This document shows positions 29,421 to 39,729 of a DNA stretch of 64,000 bases, piece after piece; within the stretch, counting starts at the first letter, position 1, and each line of letters begins with the position of its first letter. A program made the translations under genes and the position numbers. Origin of the DNA: Asparagopsis taxiformis (taxonomy: Eukaryota > Rhodophyta > Florideophyceae > Bonnemaisoniales > Bonnemaisoniaceae). The DNA lies in NCBI GenBank assembly GCA_030407315.1, contig JALQPE010000020.1, positions 1 to 64,000 of the forward strand, in the 5' to 3' direction. The notes beneath the pieces were generated by a model, which ran no database searches, was not told the origin of the DNA, and saw only the letters and a program-made list of their open reading frames with translations.

Positions 29421-31082
29421 TGGTGGCCCACCATCTCCTGTGCCGAAAATTCCCGCAGTCACTTCTGATATACTATATCGTAGTAGTAGTAGTAGTCTAG
29501 ACATGTTTCGCACTTGTACGCATCAGGGAAGGCTGCACGGAAGGTTGAGACTACGCTACTTGTGTACCGCGTCGTCTGAAATAGCGAGTAGTGTTTGTTG
29601 TATAGTTGTGGAGTATGCGTCTAGTGGTTTGTAAAGCTTGCAGAACGGGATAGGGATGTGGGTGGCCCTATTTTATGAATACATGAGTACCAATATTCAG
29701 GGTGACAAAGCGGAAAGGCATACGTTCATACATGTTTGAGATTGCATAGTGGAGAAAATATTTACATCGAAATTTACATGGAGCAGATGGAGGTTTTAAG
29801 GATGAGGTATGAGAGGAAGAAAATTCTTCTGTGGTATGAGGATGTGTTCTGTGGAGGGATGCAATCTTGGGATGGTACAGGGGGAGGTGGAAATGTACGG
29901 AGTGCGGGTTTAGAATGGAGTGTGATTCGGAGAGGAGTGCCGACAAGCATATTATGGGGATTGGGGAGACGCTGCGGGGTGTTGGGGTAGTGAGGGCGGA
30001 GGAGGTGTTTAGGTGGGACCGTAGGAGGGTGCGGTTGAAGTCGCCGAGAGGAGGGGGTTTTAGGAAAGTGAGGAGAAAGAGGGGGAGGGGGTGGCGTCTG
30101 TTCTGGCTGTGGTGAGTGGGGATGTGATGGAGAAGAAGGGGTTATTGTATTTGGGGAGGGAGGGGAGTGGGAGGAAGGGTGCGAAGTGGGGGGTTGATAT
30201 GTGTTTCAGAGCGGGGAGGTTTCTGGGGAGACGGCGGGGGTGCCACCCCGCAGTGCGGGAGCGTGGGCCGGTGGTGGTGGTGTATACGGTATCGAAGATG
30301 CGGATGGCGTGGGGGCATGGGGCAGCTGAGGGAGGGAGGGGTGGAGCAGGTCGGGTACGGGATGGGGAGTGAGAGGTTTTGGAAGAGTAAGCTGCAGGGG
30401 AAGTTTGTGTAGAGGGCGAAGGAGAGGGGCTGAGGGTAGAGGAGAGAGGGTATTGAAGAACAATACGTTGCAAAGGTGTTGGGGGAGAGCATGGTCGAGG
30501 AGATAGGGGGTGTTTTTCCCTATTCTGAGGTAGTATGAGGACTGGTTATACGAAATCTGTACGGTAGAGCAGAAAAGTAGGTATGGAATGGAGGTGTGCA
30601 CCGTGGAAGCGGGGATAGGTAGCTGAAAATGCGTGCTAGAGTGGTATTGGGGGTGTTTGAGGTACAGTACGGGGGAGGTGAGCACCAACTGGAAGGGGGT
30701 GTGAGCGAGAGGATGAAAAAATTAAAGACGAAATTGGAGTCGACCGACAAGGAAAAATAGAGTGGTCGCCGTGATGGATGCGGACATCCAAGTCGAGCAC
30801 GGCGGCAGAAATTTCTGGGGTCGAAATTTTTGAATTTCTGAACCGGCGCCCGTCCTAGGTGGACATAGACATGGCGGAAGTCCATCCCGAGGGGGACATC
30901 CGTGGTACTAGAAACAATGAATGTCGCCCTAGTAATACTAGACGTACTAGACCGCATGGACGTCCGGTTCTAGGCGGACATCCAAAAATACTGGAGAACA
31001 TGGACGTCCGCCTAGTAATACTAGGTGTACTAGAGGTTGTGGACGTCCGCGTCCATTTCCGAGAACACAGACGAATGTATGT

Positions 31083-31967
31083 TGGAGGGGGTTGGGGGCT
31101 GGGGAAGGGAGGTGGGGGCGTAGGATGCTGGGAAGTGGCATGCTCATGCTCAATTAGCATGGTGAAGATGAGGTTGAGGGATGGACGTTTCCCTTTATGG
31201 AAGTTGTGGTAGTTGGCCAAGTCCCTGAGGAGGGAGGCGAACTCGGGTGCGTCATACAGCCCATTGAGGACGAATTGGGCTGTGGTTTAGTCGTTTTCTA
31301 TTTCCGGAAAGTCGGATTGGAGCATCAATTCGCGCAGTTCAGTATGCTGATCGATGTAGGTTTGGATGGGAGTACCAGAAGTATATTTTAGTTGGTTCGC
31401 TCGTCGGCGTAAGCTGGCCTCTGAGTGCTGCGGGTGGACAGCAGGCAGGTTCTCCTTGAGATGTTGAAAGAGAACTGAAGTGGGGCTATTTTGAATGGCG
31501 GGGCTTATGCCCCTTAGAATCTCTGGAGAAATGTTTGGAAGTATCAAGAGGCGGGCAAGAGCCGTTTTCTGTTGGTGAATCTTGTAGGCTTCCGGTTCTG
31601 TAGGGGTAGGTGGGGAAGGGTCATCAAGAAAAGGTGTTAGATCGTAAAGGGTGGCGTGACATTTGACTGTGTGGCACCATTGAAGGAAATTGTGGCGTGT
31701 GAGGGGAGGGATATCGAATCGAGAAAGGGAGGGAAGTGGAGAGGTAAGTGGAATGGAAGGAAGCGGCGGAGGATTTTGATCTGCCATTGCTAGGGATGGC
31801 GATGGTGTGGATTCAAGGAGGGCTTGGCGGTATAATTCGGCAGGTAATTCACGGAGTTCTTGTTCCGCGGCAAGTCGCCGGGATCGCGAAGTTGAATAGT
31901 TTGCGCACCGAGTGGCGCGATCGTGAGAACGGTGATTGTCAATCGTGGTGGTGGGGTGGCATCGCAA
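31083..31967 (-). pseudogene. Copia-like gag remnant
   Basis: Open on the minus strand from 31967 (first in-frame ATG at 31787, MADQNPPPLP) to a TAA at about 31290, after which the same frame continues without further stops to the boundary of the right arm (TTAQFVLNGLYDAPEF through LIEHEHATS). Features are those of a copia-type gag: TRHNFLQWCHTVKCHATLYDL near the start and a helix-rich core. The zinc knuckle expected next is missing, because the inverted-repeat block begins there. It is the interrupted 5' part of an older retroelement. Confidence 0.6.
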
Positions 31968-32046
31968 AGGAGATGGATTGACCTAGTACGTTGGGAGGGG
32001 CGGGTGGGATGAGATCGCGGGCGCTGTGAGGTCTGGGCTCATGACC

Positions 32047-32160
32047 TGTTGGTGATAAAGGGTTATCGCCTATGTCTTTACTTCGTCGGAGCGGTCGTGA
32101 GACGGCGGCTTAAATACTCTATGATGGAATACTGTACGGAGCCGTTATGATTGTATGATC
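32047..32160 (-). repeat. Candidate end of the 5' LTR of the copia-like element
   Basis: On the minus strand a TATTTAAG promoter-like box (about 32110-32118) is followed by CACCAACA ending at 32047. Then comes GGTCATGAGCCCAG, which resembles a primer site pairing with the anticodon region of initiator tRNA-Met, as used by copia-type elements. The other end of the LTR was not located. Confidence 0.35.
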
Positions 32161-33420
32161 ATCCGACATCCACCGCAGCTCGTACTTCAGCCTGGAGCAT
32201 GCATTGGAACGTAGGGCCGTCCACTACTTGTCAAACCAAGCTCGGAAGCGTTGCGGACGGCGTAGCGTGCACGTCGGAAACGCGGAACTCGGCCTCGCGC
32301 TTCGTTGCGGCACCGTCGTCGGAGGTTTGCGCGTCGTTGTCGATGCTCGCGAGCGCTTGCGTCGGTAACGGCGGCCACGGGGAAGCGGTAGGGTCAGGGA
32401 TATGTGAAGCGACCAGTGCGTCGACTGCGTGCGTTTGCGACGCGACTGGCGGCGGTTCGGTCGGCGCGTTCGATCGCTTGCGCGCGGAGGGATCCATCGG
32501 CGCGGTCGCGTTCTTGCGTCGCCTAGGGAGAAAAGGGAAAGGGATGATGGGTAAGGAAAAAGGGGAATTCGGCGCGCGTCAAAGTCGAGCGTCGGCGCGT
32601 CGAAAAATTGGCAAGTAAAAATGGAAGCGCTTTGTAGGACCAGCCGGGATGGCGATCGCTAAGGGAGTTCTAGAATTGCAACCGTGTCAGGGCGAAGTGA
32701 ACCGGATCGCGCTGGTTGAACTTGCGTTTCGCGCGTCGCACGGTCGCGCTGGCGAACGGGTGGTACAACGGCGGAACGCGTAGGGAACGATCGCAACAAG
32801 GGATTCGCGGGCCGGCGCAAGCCGTGATCTCAGGGGGAGATCACCGAGTAAACTCGAGCGCAACACGATCCACACAGGGGTCGTAAATCCCTGGCCTAGC
32901 GGTATGCGACGCAACGCGCGCTATCACGGTGCGACGCAATTCGACGGTCGGTAAACGCGGCGCGCGCGCACGTACGTCGGCGATCGTGAGCAATCCGCAC
33001 GCAAAACGTCGTAACGCAATCGGTCCTCGCGACGCGCTCAACGCTTAACTCGTAGCTGCGAAAGTGCTGGCTGTTTATTGGTAAGGTGCGAGGCAGAACG
33101 ACCATTAGTAGCTAACTACCTAGGACAGGTTGTCCTTGTGCGGCCGGCGGAGGCCGCGCGCTCGCACGCAAAAAAAGGGGAAAATATGGGAAAAAGACTT
33201 TCGTCATGAAAAACCCAAAAAGGGAAAATAAAGGGGAATTCGCGGAAATCGCTACACGTGGCGCGGCTCGCTGTTTCGTGGCAACGTTCGCACGCACGCG
33301 CTCGCATCGACGCTCCGTGACACGTAATCAAGACGCCACGCGTACGCTCGCTTACTAACTAACTCAAACGGATGCTTGCGGACTTACGTAAACGCGCGCG
33401 CTCGCATCGATTTCATCGAC
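32160..33420. other. CpG-rich tract with no recognised gene
   Basis: GC-rich, with many CG, CGCG and GCGATCG words. The open frames on both strands are low-complexity and unsupported. The composition resembles the gypsy-derived sequence at 17.6-20.3 kb, so it is probably retroelement-derived non-coding DNA. Confidence 0.4.
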
Positions 33421-33718
33421 CAACTTAAATTGCACCACATAGAGGGCTGCCGACTGTTCCAGCGGGATCACCACGTTCCAGCGAATCCTGATGAGGAGAA
33501 CGGGGCGAACCGTCACGACGAGGTACGCCTGTGCGGGCCACTGCACCAGCCCTACGCGATCGAGCAGCCGCTGCCATCGCGGCCACACCCAAGGACGCGG
33601 CTGCGACTTCCGGGATTATGGGTGACGAATTCCCTGAGTCTGACGCCGTTGCGTCAGTGCCGCGCGGAGCGTCAGCCTTGGCAGCCTCGACAGGCGTTAC
33701 GGAAGCCATCGGGCGAGA

Positions 33719-33931
33719 CTAAGCCATCGGGCGAGACGATGAGGCAACGGCCTGTGGAACACCAGCTTGAGCCGCCCTAACGGATGGGGTTGGCGCGACG
33801 GACGCTTCCGTCGCTGGCGGCGCACCGACCCTGGCGAGGGAGGGAGCGCCCTGAGAAGGGTTCCTCGCTCCACCTCCAGCAGAGCCGGCGGGCAGCGGAG
33901 TGTTTGTGTCGGTACTGCGCGTGTTAACCAT
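33719..33931 (-). pseudogene. Gag N-terminal fragment of a gypsy-like element
   Basis: ATG at 33931 starts MVNTRSTDTNTPL, a start typical of Ty3/gypsy gag, followed by a Pro/Ala/Ser-rich stretch and an early stop. A further frame (33709-33425) may continue it after an indel. A TATA-like TTATTTAAG on the minus strand at 34131-34139 lies 200 bp upstream and matches the box at 32110-32118 over about 12 bp. It is likely the 5' end of a decayed element. Confidence 0.35.
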
Positions 33932-34130
33932 CGTGGTTACCGTGTACGGGACGAAAGCGACAAGTACAGCGAGCACGAAGGGAAAAGCCACGCGGGCGAG
34001 ACGAGAGAAGAAGAAAACGAAAAAGGCTGCGAGCCGATGCAGGACGGGTTGACGAAGCGAAATGGCAACGGCCTAAGCGATGAGGATTGCGGATAGGGAA
34101 GCGACGAACGGCCCGACGTCTGAGCCGCGG

Positions 34131-34139
34131 CTTAAATAA
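34131..34139 (-). promoter_or_regulatory. TATA-like box upstream of the gag fragment
   Basis: TTATTTAAG followed by CCGCGGCTCAGACG on the minus strand, 200 bp before the MVNTRS start. The similar box at 32110-32118 also precedes a gag, suggesting both are LTR promoters. Confidence 0.35.
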
Positions 34140-34286
34140 CGCTCCGACGACCGTTGTCGCAATGCCCGCTGGCACGAAATACGCGAGATGGCCGCGGCCT
34201 GCGTGCGTATCACGCTGATTCGAACCTCACCCGCGTGGTGGAACTGGAAACTCCATCGATTGCAAGAGACGCCTACGCGAGGCATT

Positions 34287-35198
34287 GTAGAACGATGCCA
34301 ACGGACGGGCCCCGATGATTACGAGGAGGCGGGAGCGCACGCGCGCGCTCCGGCACCGTGGCCAACCGATCGGCCAACCGGGCCACATTCGTTTAAGCGA
34401 AATTTTTCGGGACAATTGCCACGTCCGCGGTTGTACCCGAAAAGGCGCCAAGGCCCCGTGTCTCAGGCGCGTCCTGACGGGCCTCGCGTGGCCGGGACGT
34501 CCACGTGTGGGGTGGGGCTGGGTAGTATACGTGGTCAATTCGAAAAATGGCGAATATTTACGATTTCCGCGGAATTCTAATTTCGGCGGACACGACCGGC
34601 GACAGCAATGTACGAGCATTGCTGGCGCATGCGCGCGCGCAATCGGCACACGTGTGCAGCGAACGGACTGGCACGCGGCCAACGGACCAACGGGTCCCCA
34701 CGTGTGACCCACAAGGTCCTTTCCCATTCGGGGACGTTACGAACAGTTTTTACACTGTAATGCGATGCCATCGTGGCTAAATAGGTATTGGAAACGTGCC
34801 GGGAGGGAAAGGGGACAAGCACAAGAGCGAGCAACGGCTCTAGTCTACTACTGACGTCTACGTTTACGTTTTACGTTTTCCACTAACGAGGCTTCATTTC
34901 CGTCGAGCTGCGCACTCCCTACCCATCGCCACACGTGAGGATGATCGTGTGTAGTGCCTACGGGCTTGGTTGAGAGCGCCTCCGGTGACGTGCCACCTAT
35001 TTTGTTGAACGTAATCCTCGCGTGGATTGTTGCGTCGTGACACTCGTGTCTACTCGCTAACCTGCTCTACCCTATCCTTTGCTTTGCTACCAAAATACAG
35101 TCAAACACCATCGGGTGGCACTGTTTCGTTGTTTCGTTTACAGGACACCGTGTCAACTAGCTCGTGCCAGCTATTTCGTCACCGAACTATCGTTCCAA
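34287..35198 (+). mobile_element. 3' end of an older gypsy copy: non-coding tail, polypurine tract and LTR
   Basis: In plus orientation, 34287-34527 matches the tail of the intact element and ends with the GTGTGGGGTGGGGCTG polypurine tract. The LTR follows (about 34528-35198), diverged from the intact LTR by many substitutions. The 5' part of this copy is missing; its left boundary abuts the gag fragment of another element that points the opposite way. Confidence 0.8.
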
Positions 35199-35610
35199 AA
35201 GAACGTTTGAGGCGCTCAGTAACGGAACGTGTACAAGAATTCACGACATTTCGATAGCTTGATGTCGCTTGAAGAGCGTATTTTCCGCGAATGGGAGCTT
35301 CTGGCTCCAAACTTGTTTCAAAAGTTGGTTGGTACCATGCAATAACACATGATAGAAGTCCTGAAGGGAAGGGGACAGACAACAAAGTATTGACATAATT
35401 CCATCTGGAGTTTGGAATGTATTCAATGCTCCTGATTTATAGAAATGTCGCACTGAAAATAAATTAACGTCCCGCTGCACTCGTCTGAACCGCTCTTTTT
35501 GGAGGAATAGAACGCGCATCGTAATGGATTTGGCCTACTCATTCATTTTACGCAGTCGGAGTGTGAGTTGTTGTTCATGTTGAGTGAGCAATCCCAAATA
35601 TGGGGGTGAG

Positions 35611-36414
35611 GGCCGTTCCCAGGCAAAATTTTGCACGGGAAGTTTGTATGCACGTGCACGAAACGATGGAATAGAGACTTTTGATTGGCTCCATATGTTA
35701 ATATGTTAAACTACTTTTATTGAACTCCTGATCTCTGCATGCGCGCCACTTGTAAGTGGTACGATGGGGAATCACTGAGGTATCCTGAGTGCTAGCTTGT
35801 TCTTTCCGGTATCCTAGCATGGCGGAGGATGCCAAGGAGCGGCCGGATCCTCGATCGGACCACGAGTACCCGCCTGTACTTGACCCGATCATACCGGGTC
35901 AGAAGATCCTCGTACGTTGTAAATCTTCCAAACCTCACGTCTAACGCCCATCCCCAGCATTCTCTGTATCTAAGCAGATTGGCACAAGTTCAAACGGTCT
36001 ACTCATGCGCTGTAATGGAAAGGAGTCAATCCAATCTACCTACAACCGCGTTAATCTCTCCCCCCCAGTGGGGAGCACAGCAAGCAAAATTTAGAAGATG
36101 GTCAAGTAAAGGCGTGTAATAATGGTCCACTCCAAGATCCGTCCGCTCCATGCCATCCTCCGCTATGAGAGGTTACTGAAGAGAAAAAGCTAGCACTCGG
36201 GATACCTCAGTGATCCCCCATCGTATCACTTACAAGTGGCGCACATACAGAGATTTGGAGTTTTAAACTTATCATCTCGGTACGTTTTCGGGCTTGACTG
36301 TTCTGTGCAAGGTGTCTCACTCACTTCTACATGGAGCCAATCAAAAGTCTCTATTCCATCGTTTCGTGCACGTGCATACAAATTTCCCGTGCAAAATTTT
36401 GCCTGGGAACGGCC
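35611..36414. repeat. ~800-bp interrupted inverted repeat
   Basis: The outer arms (35611-35700 and about 36325-36414) are inverted copies (GGCCGTTCCCAGGCAAAATT). A second inverted stretch (about 35740-35860 and 36125-36245, with ATCACTGAGGTATCC) lies inside. The right half has about 75 bp extra. No protein was found. It resembles a foldback or MITE-type element. A roughly 30-bp direct repeat (CTGATTTATA) occurs at 35430 and 36415. Confidence 0.7.
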
Positions 36415-36419
36415 CTGAT

Positions 36420-39130
36420 TTATAAAAGTGTCGCGCACTGTATCTTGGACGCCACGTTGCGCTATAGTGGGTTACGCAGAGGTCTGCTGGAGATTGATCA
36501 TCTCCAAAATGACGAGAAATTACGAAAAACATATTACACGATTTACAAACTTTTATGTACCGTAATTCAAAATATTGAGAGGTTCCTAACGCACTCAATT
36601 TGCGTGTAAGTAATACTTTTGAAAGTGGATTTTAGTGAGCTCCGACATGGCCAAATACAATTACGGCCACTATAGTACAAATACACAATGGCTATCTCAA
36701 GTAGACAGCTGCGGGATTATGAGCTTGTTTGTCTTCACAGAAAGTCAATGTGGGGATACATGGCGTTGGACGGCTCTAGAAGAGGAAAATTCAGAAAAAT
36801 TTGCATTTAGGGTTGGTCGAACGGCTGGAACTTTCCAGATATCCAGCTCGGTAGTAGTTGGTTGCATCTTGGGCTTCAGCCGGCACTGCGGTAGGAGAAA
36901 ATAAGAAATGTGCTATGCGCGTTGCCGTGTCCATCTGCACATAGTATTGTGTTGCCATTTTACTTGTGGCGTCTACTGAGAGTAGATGTATCTGGTCTGG
37001 TGTTTATTTGTCGGTGATACTTACACGAGTGGTATAGAAAATGTGATTTGTGTATTGCGAGAAAGTTGTCAGTGTGACCATTACAGCGTAAGTTGTGGGA
37101 AAATTTGCAGTGGAACCAGTTGTTTGGGGCAATTTTTTTGGCAAGTAATGCGATGCGATGTGTGTTTTGTACGTGTCTTGCATGAGGCGGGGTCAAGGTG
37201 TATCGTTTTTTCACAATATAGGTTGGGAGGTCGCTGAGCGACAAGGGGGGAGGTGTTGGGACGGGTGCGATTTGAAACGGTGATGGAACGATGCATCAAC
37301 GAGCAATTGGGGAAAAGCGAGACAGCTGTCTAAGGACATGCGGCCAAGCAATATAGGAGACGGTATATGTTTGAGCGGCGAGGGTCCGCCTGCAAGGGAC
37401 GAAAATAAATGGAGAAAATGTCACAAATAGTAACGCTTGATTTTGATCTCTCCATAACTTGGATATCAGTTATTTTGTGTGTCTCAAAGTCGCGAGTGGA
37501 TTTTGAAAATATTTGGGGTGTGTGTAAAGCGAGAAACCTCCTCTCAGCAAAGGTAATAAGGAATAATGACAATGATTGGGGTAAATTTACAGTTGCGTAG
37601 GAAAAATTTGGAAACGCATATGTGATGTTTCGAGAAAAACTGAGAATAGATTGGTGACAAATGCTGTCCCAACGTGAAATGGGCGTGTCATTTCTTTCAG
37701 CTGTATGTTGAGAAGGCAAACGCAACCGTGTTGTCTATCGGCAAGCGATTTATCACCAGGCGAGTGATGTTTCAACCATTGCAATCTCCCAATGAGTGTT
37801 GAGCGGTGCAGCGCGGCGCGGCGCAGCGAAGCGGCGTTAGCACCGCGAGCGCGCGCACCCGCCCGTCGAATAATGCTGAGAGTGTCGGTATGCGCGCAAC
37901 ATGCGTATGGGTATGGGCTGATTGACAGTGGCATGCTGATTACAGAACCTCGAGAGCGTCAATAGCAAACGAGTGTTGTGAGGAATGGACCGCCATCGGT
38001 CCGCGAAACGTTTGGGACAGAGCGGGTGAAACCCTACGCCTAATGCATGGACCGATGGCATATTTGCCTTTTCGTAGACTCGCCTCAAACGTCTTGCTCG
38101 TCAACGTGACGTTTTCGTAACCTCATCTCATCGTTAAAAGTGGTCGAGAGTGAGCGAGCGCTACTTTGCAAACACGCGTGTACACCGCACTCTGCACACA
38201 CGGCGCTTAGCAATCGTCCATTACTGCAACGCGAGTGTGACGACCGACATGATGCGTTGATGCGATGCAATGCGATGCGATACGATAAATGTGTTGGGCG
38301 CATGTGGTCGCCCGAGCAGCTGCTCAGCTTGACTGCTGTCTTCCCACAAGTCGCTGTTGGTTAGATTGCTCGCCACTCCTACAGTGTTGTCTCGTTATGA
38401 AATGATCCTAGCGTGGCACCGAAACAAACGAGACTAGGTTGGGCGTGTCTTACACGGCAGATAGTGGGTGGTGAGCGTTAGTAGTAGCGGTAGTGGTAGC
38501 AAAGGGTACCAAGGGTACCCTTAGAGTGGTACCTCGGCGGCAGCGGTAGAGGCAACGGCAGCACGGTCGACTCGGAACGGCCATATGCAATTTTTTGAGT
38601 GAAAAATGTTTGTCCGGATTGTATCTACGGGTAAACGAGTTATGCAAGTGATTTGCAAACATAATTCAACAGCACGGAGCGTGGCAAGTATGAGAGCGAA
38701 TCGTATCGACCAATGAGCAAACGCAAAGCAGGCAGTACAGCAGCAGTGCGCTGTGATGCCGCCAATTGATATGTAATGACGCTTGCCCAAGATGGTTGGC
38801 TTAGCTTTGCGCTGCTGGTCTCATCTCGGCTCGACTCGCCGCTCGCTCGCGCGTCCATCCTAACTGGCTGCCGTTGTACAGTAGCCAGATATATTGGTTC
38901 GCACGACGGACATTGATTGTCATTACAATTATTCTATCGCACGCGCCCCTCTCCCGTCAGTCTCAAGCCTCCCACTACATACTGACTAACATGCATGCAC
39001 ACCGAGCCTCCTGCCCGCCCAAGCCTATGGATTTGTTGAATTGCTCAGGTGCGAGACATGTTTACAGACGTGTCTAGCGATTAACAAACTAGGACATAGC
39101 TAAACACATGAGAAAGACAACGTGCGCGCA
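36420..39130. other. Intergenic, no recognised gene
   Basis: 2.7 kb with only short open frames of unremarkable composition and a few TG-rich and GTGGTAGCGG-like simple stretches (about 38470-38560). No RNA gene or element end seen. Confidence 0.4.
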
Positions 39131-39134
39131 ATGG

Positions 39135-39728
39135 CTAGTTGAGAATATCTTCAATGGAGTTAGTTCGGCGCATTGTCCTAGACGATTGTGCACTCGCATG
39201 ACTAGTCGGCAACCTTCTGAGATCTCTGGACGACGGATGTACCACCGTCTTAGTATGACGCACTGCTAGTTGTGCCGATAGTGGCGGCTCTTGTTTCGCT
39301 CTAGCTTCCTCCTCCTTTTCCCTTCGTAGTTTCTCCTTGAGCTCCTTACGCTTGGCCGCCTTCCTCGCCGCATCCTTCCGACGCGCTTCCGTGCGCTGTT
39401 CATCTGTGAGATTCATCCTCTGTTCGCGCTTGCGGCGCGCATCGAGTTGCTGTCTCTTCTCGCGCTGCTCTGCGGTGAGACTCTTGCGCCACTGTCGCTT
39501 CTTCTCCGACTGCGACTGACGACGCAGGTCGGTGGCGGCGGACGGCACTGGCGGACTGCATTTGGCATCTGCAAAAGTCGGCATGCCAACGGCGGCATGC
39601 GTGTGCAGTGTTGACGCATGATTACTGCTCGACGGCGTTGTCACTGCAGCAGCGGCGTGATGCGGCGGCGCATTGGGCGCGGCGGATTGCGGTGCCGATG
39701 GTTGGTTTATGAGACTGGAAATGTTCAT
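39135..39728 (-). CDS. STPR-repeat putative DNA-binding protein
   Basis: 197 aa from ATG at 39728 (MNISSLINQ); the frame is open further upstream without an obvious better start. A Ser/Ala/Pro/His-rich N-terminal half precedes a basic helical region containing two exact 23-residue units that begin LTAEQREKRQ and LTDEQRTEAR, plus a partial unit before them. A 23-residue period rich in Arg with an LTxEQR start is the hallmark of the STPR domain, which binds DNA in silk-gland factor FMBP-1 and relatives. The C-terminal part is charged. Role inferred: nuclear DNA-binding protein. It is the first gene of the host island; it could be a single exon of a larger gene. Confidence 0.6.
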   Translation of the reverse strand: MNISSLINQPSAPQSAAPNAPPHHAAAAVTTPSSSNHASTLHTHAAVGMPTFADAKCSPPVPSAATDLRRQSQSEKKRQWRKSLTAEQREKRQQLDARRKREQRMNLTDEQRTEARRKDAARKAAKRKELKEKLRREKEEEARAKQEPPLSAQLAVRHTKTVVHPSSRDLRRLPTSHASAQSSRTMRRTNSIEDILN

Positions 39729-39729
39729 T

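Larger units (their letters stand above)
597..31074. mobile_element. Composite ~30.5-kb block bracketed by ~2-kb inverted repeats
   Basis: The two ends are inverted copies of each other for about 2.05 kb. The outermost bases read CGTCTGTGTTCTCGG inward at the left and its reverse complement at the right. No target-site duplication is obvious (left flank ends AAGCA, right flank begins ATGTA). The interior carries a nested inverted-repeat element, a micro-exon-like array, a broken coiled-coil gene, the methyltransferase-SET gene and an 11.1-kb LTR retrotransposon. Subtracting that retrotransposon leaves about 19.4 kb. It could be one large terminal-inverted-repeat transposon, or two related elements in opposite orientation with unrelated DNA between them. 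No transposase was recognised. Confidence 0.5.
28983..31074 (-). repeat. Right arm of long inverted repeat
   Basis: Inverted counterpart of 597-2640. It differs by scattered substitutions and small indels, including a (TAG)n expansion at about 29481-29495 that the left arm lacks. The outer end reads TTCCGAGAACACAGACGA at 31057-31074, next to copia-like gag sequence. Confidence 0.85.

Noticed and set aside
34528..35198. Solo LTR
   Set aside because: The internal tail and polypurine tract are retained upstream (34287-34527), so this is a 5'-truncated element rather than a solo LTR.
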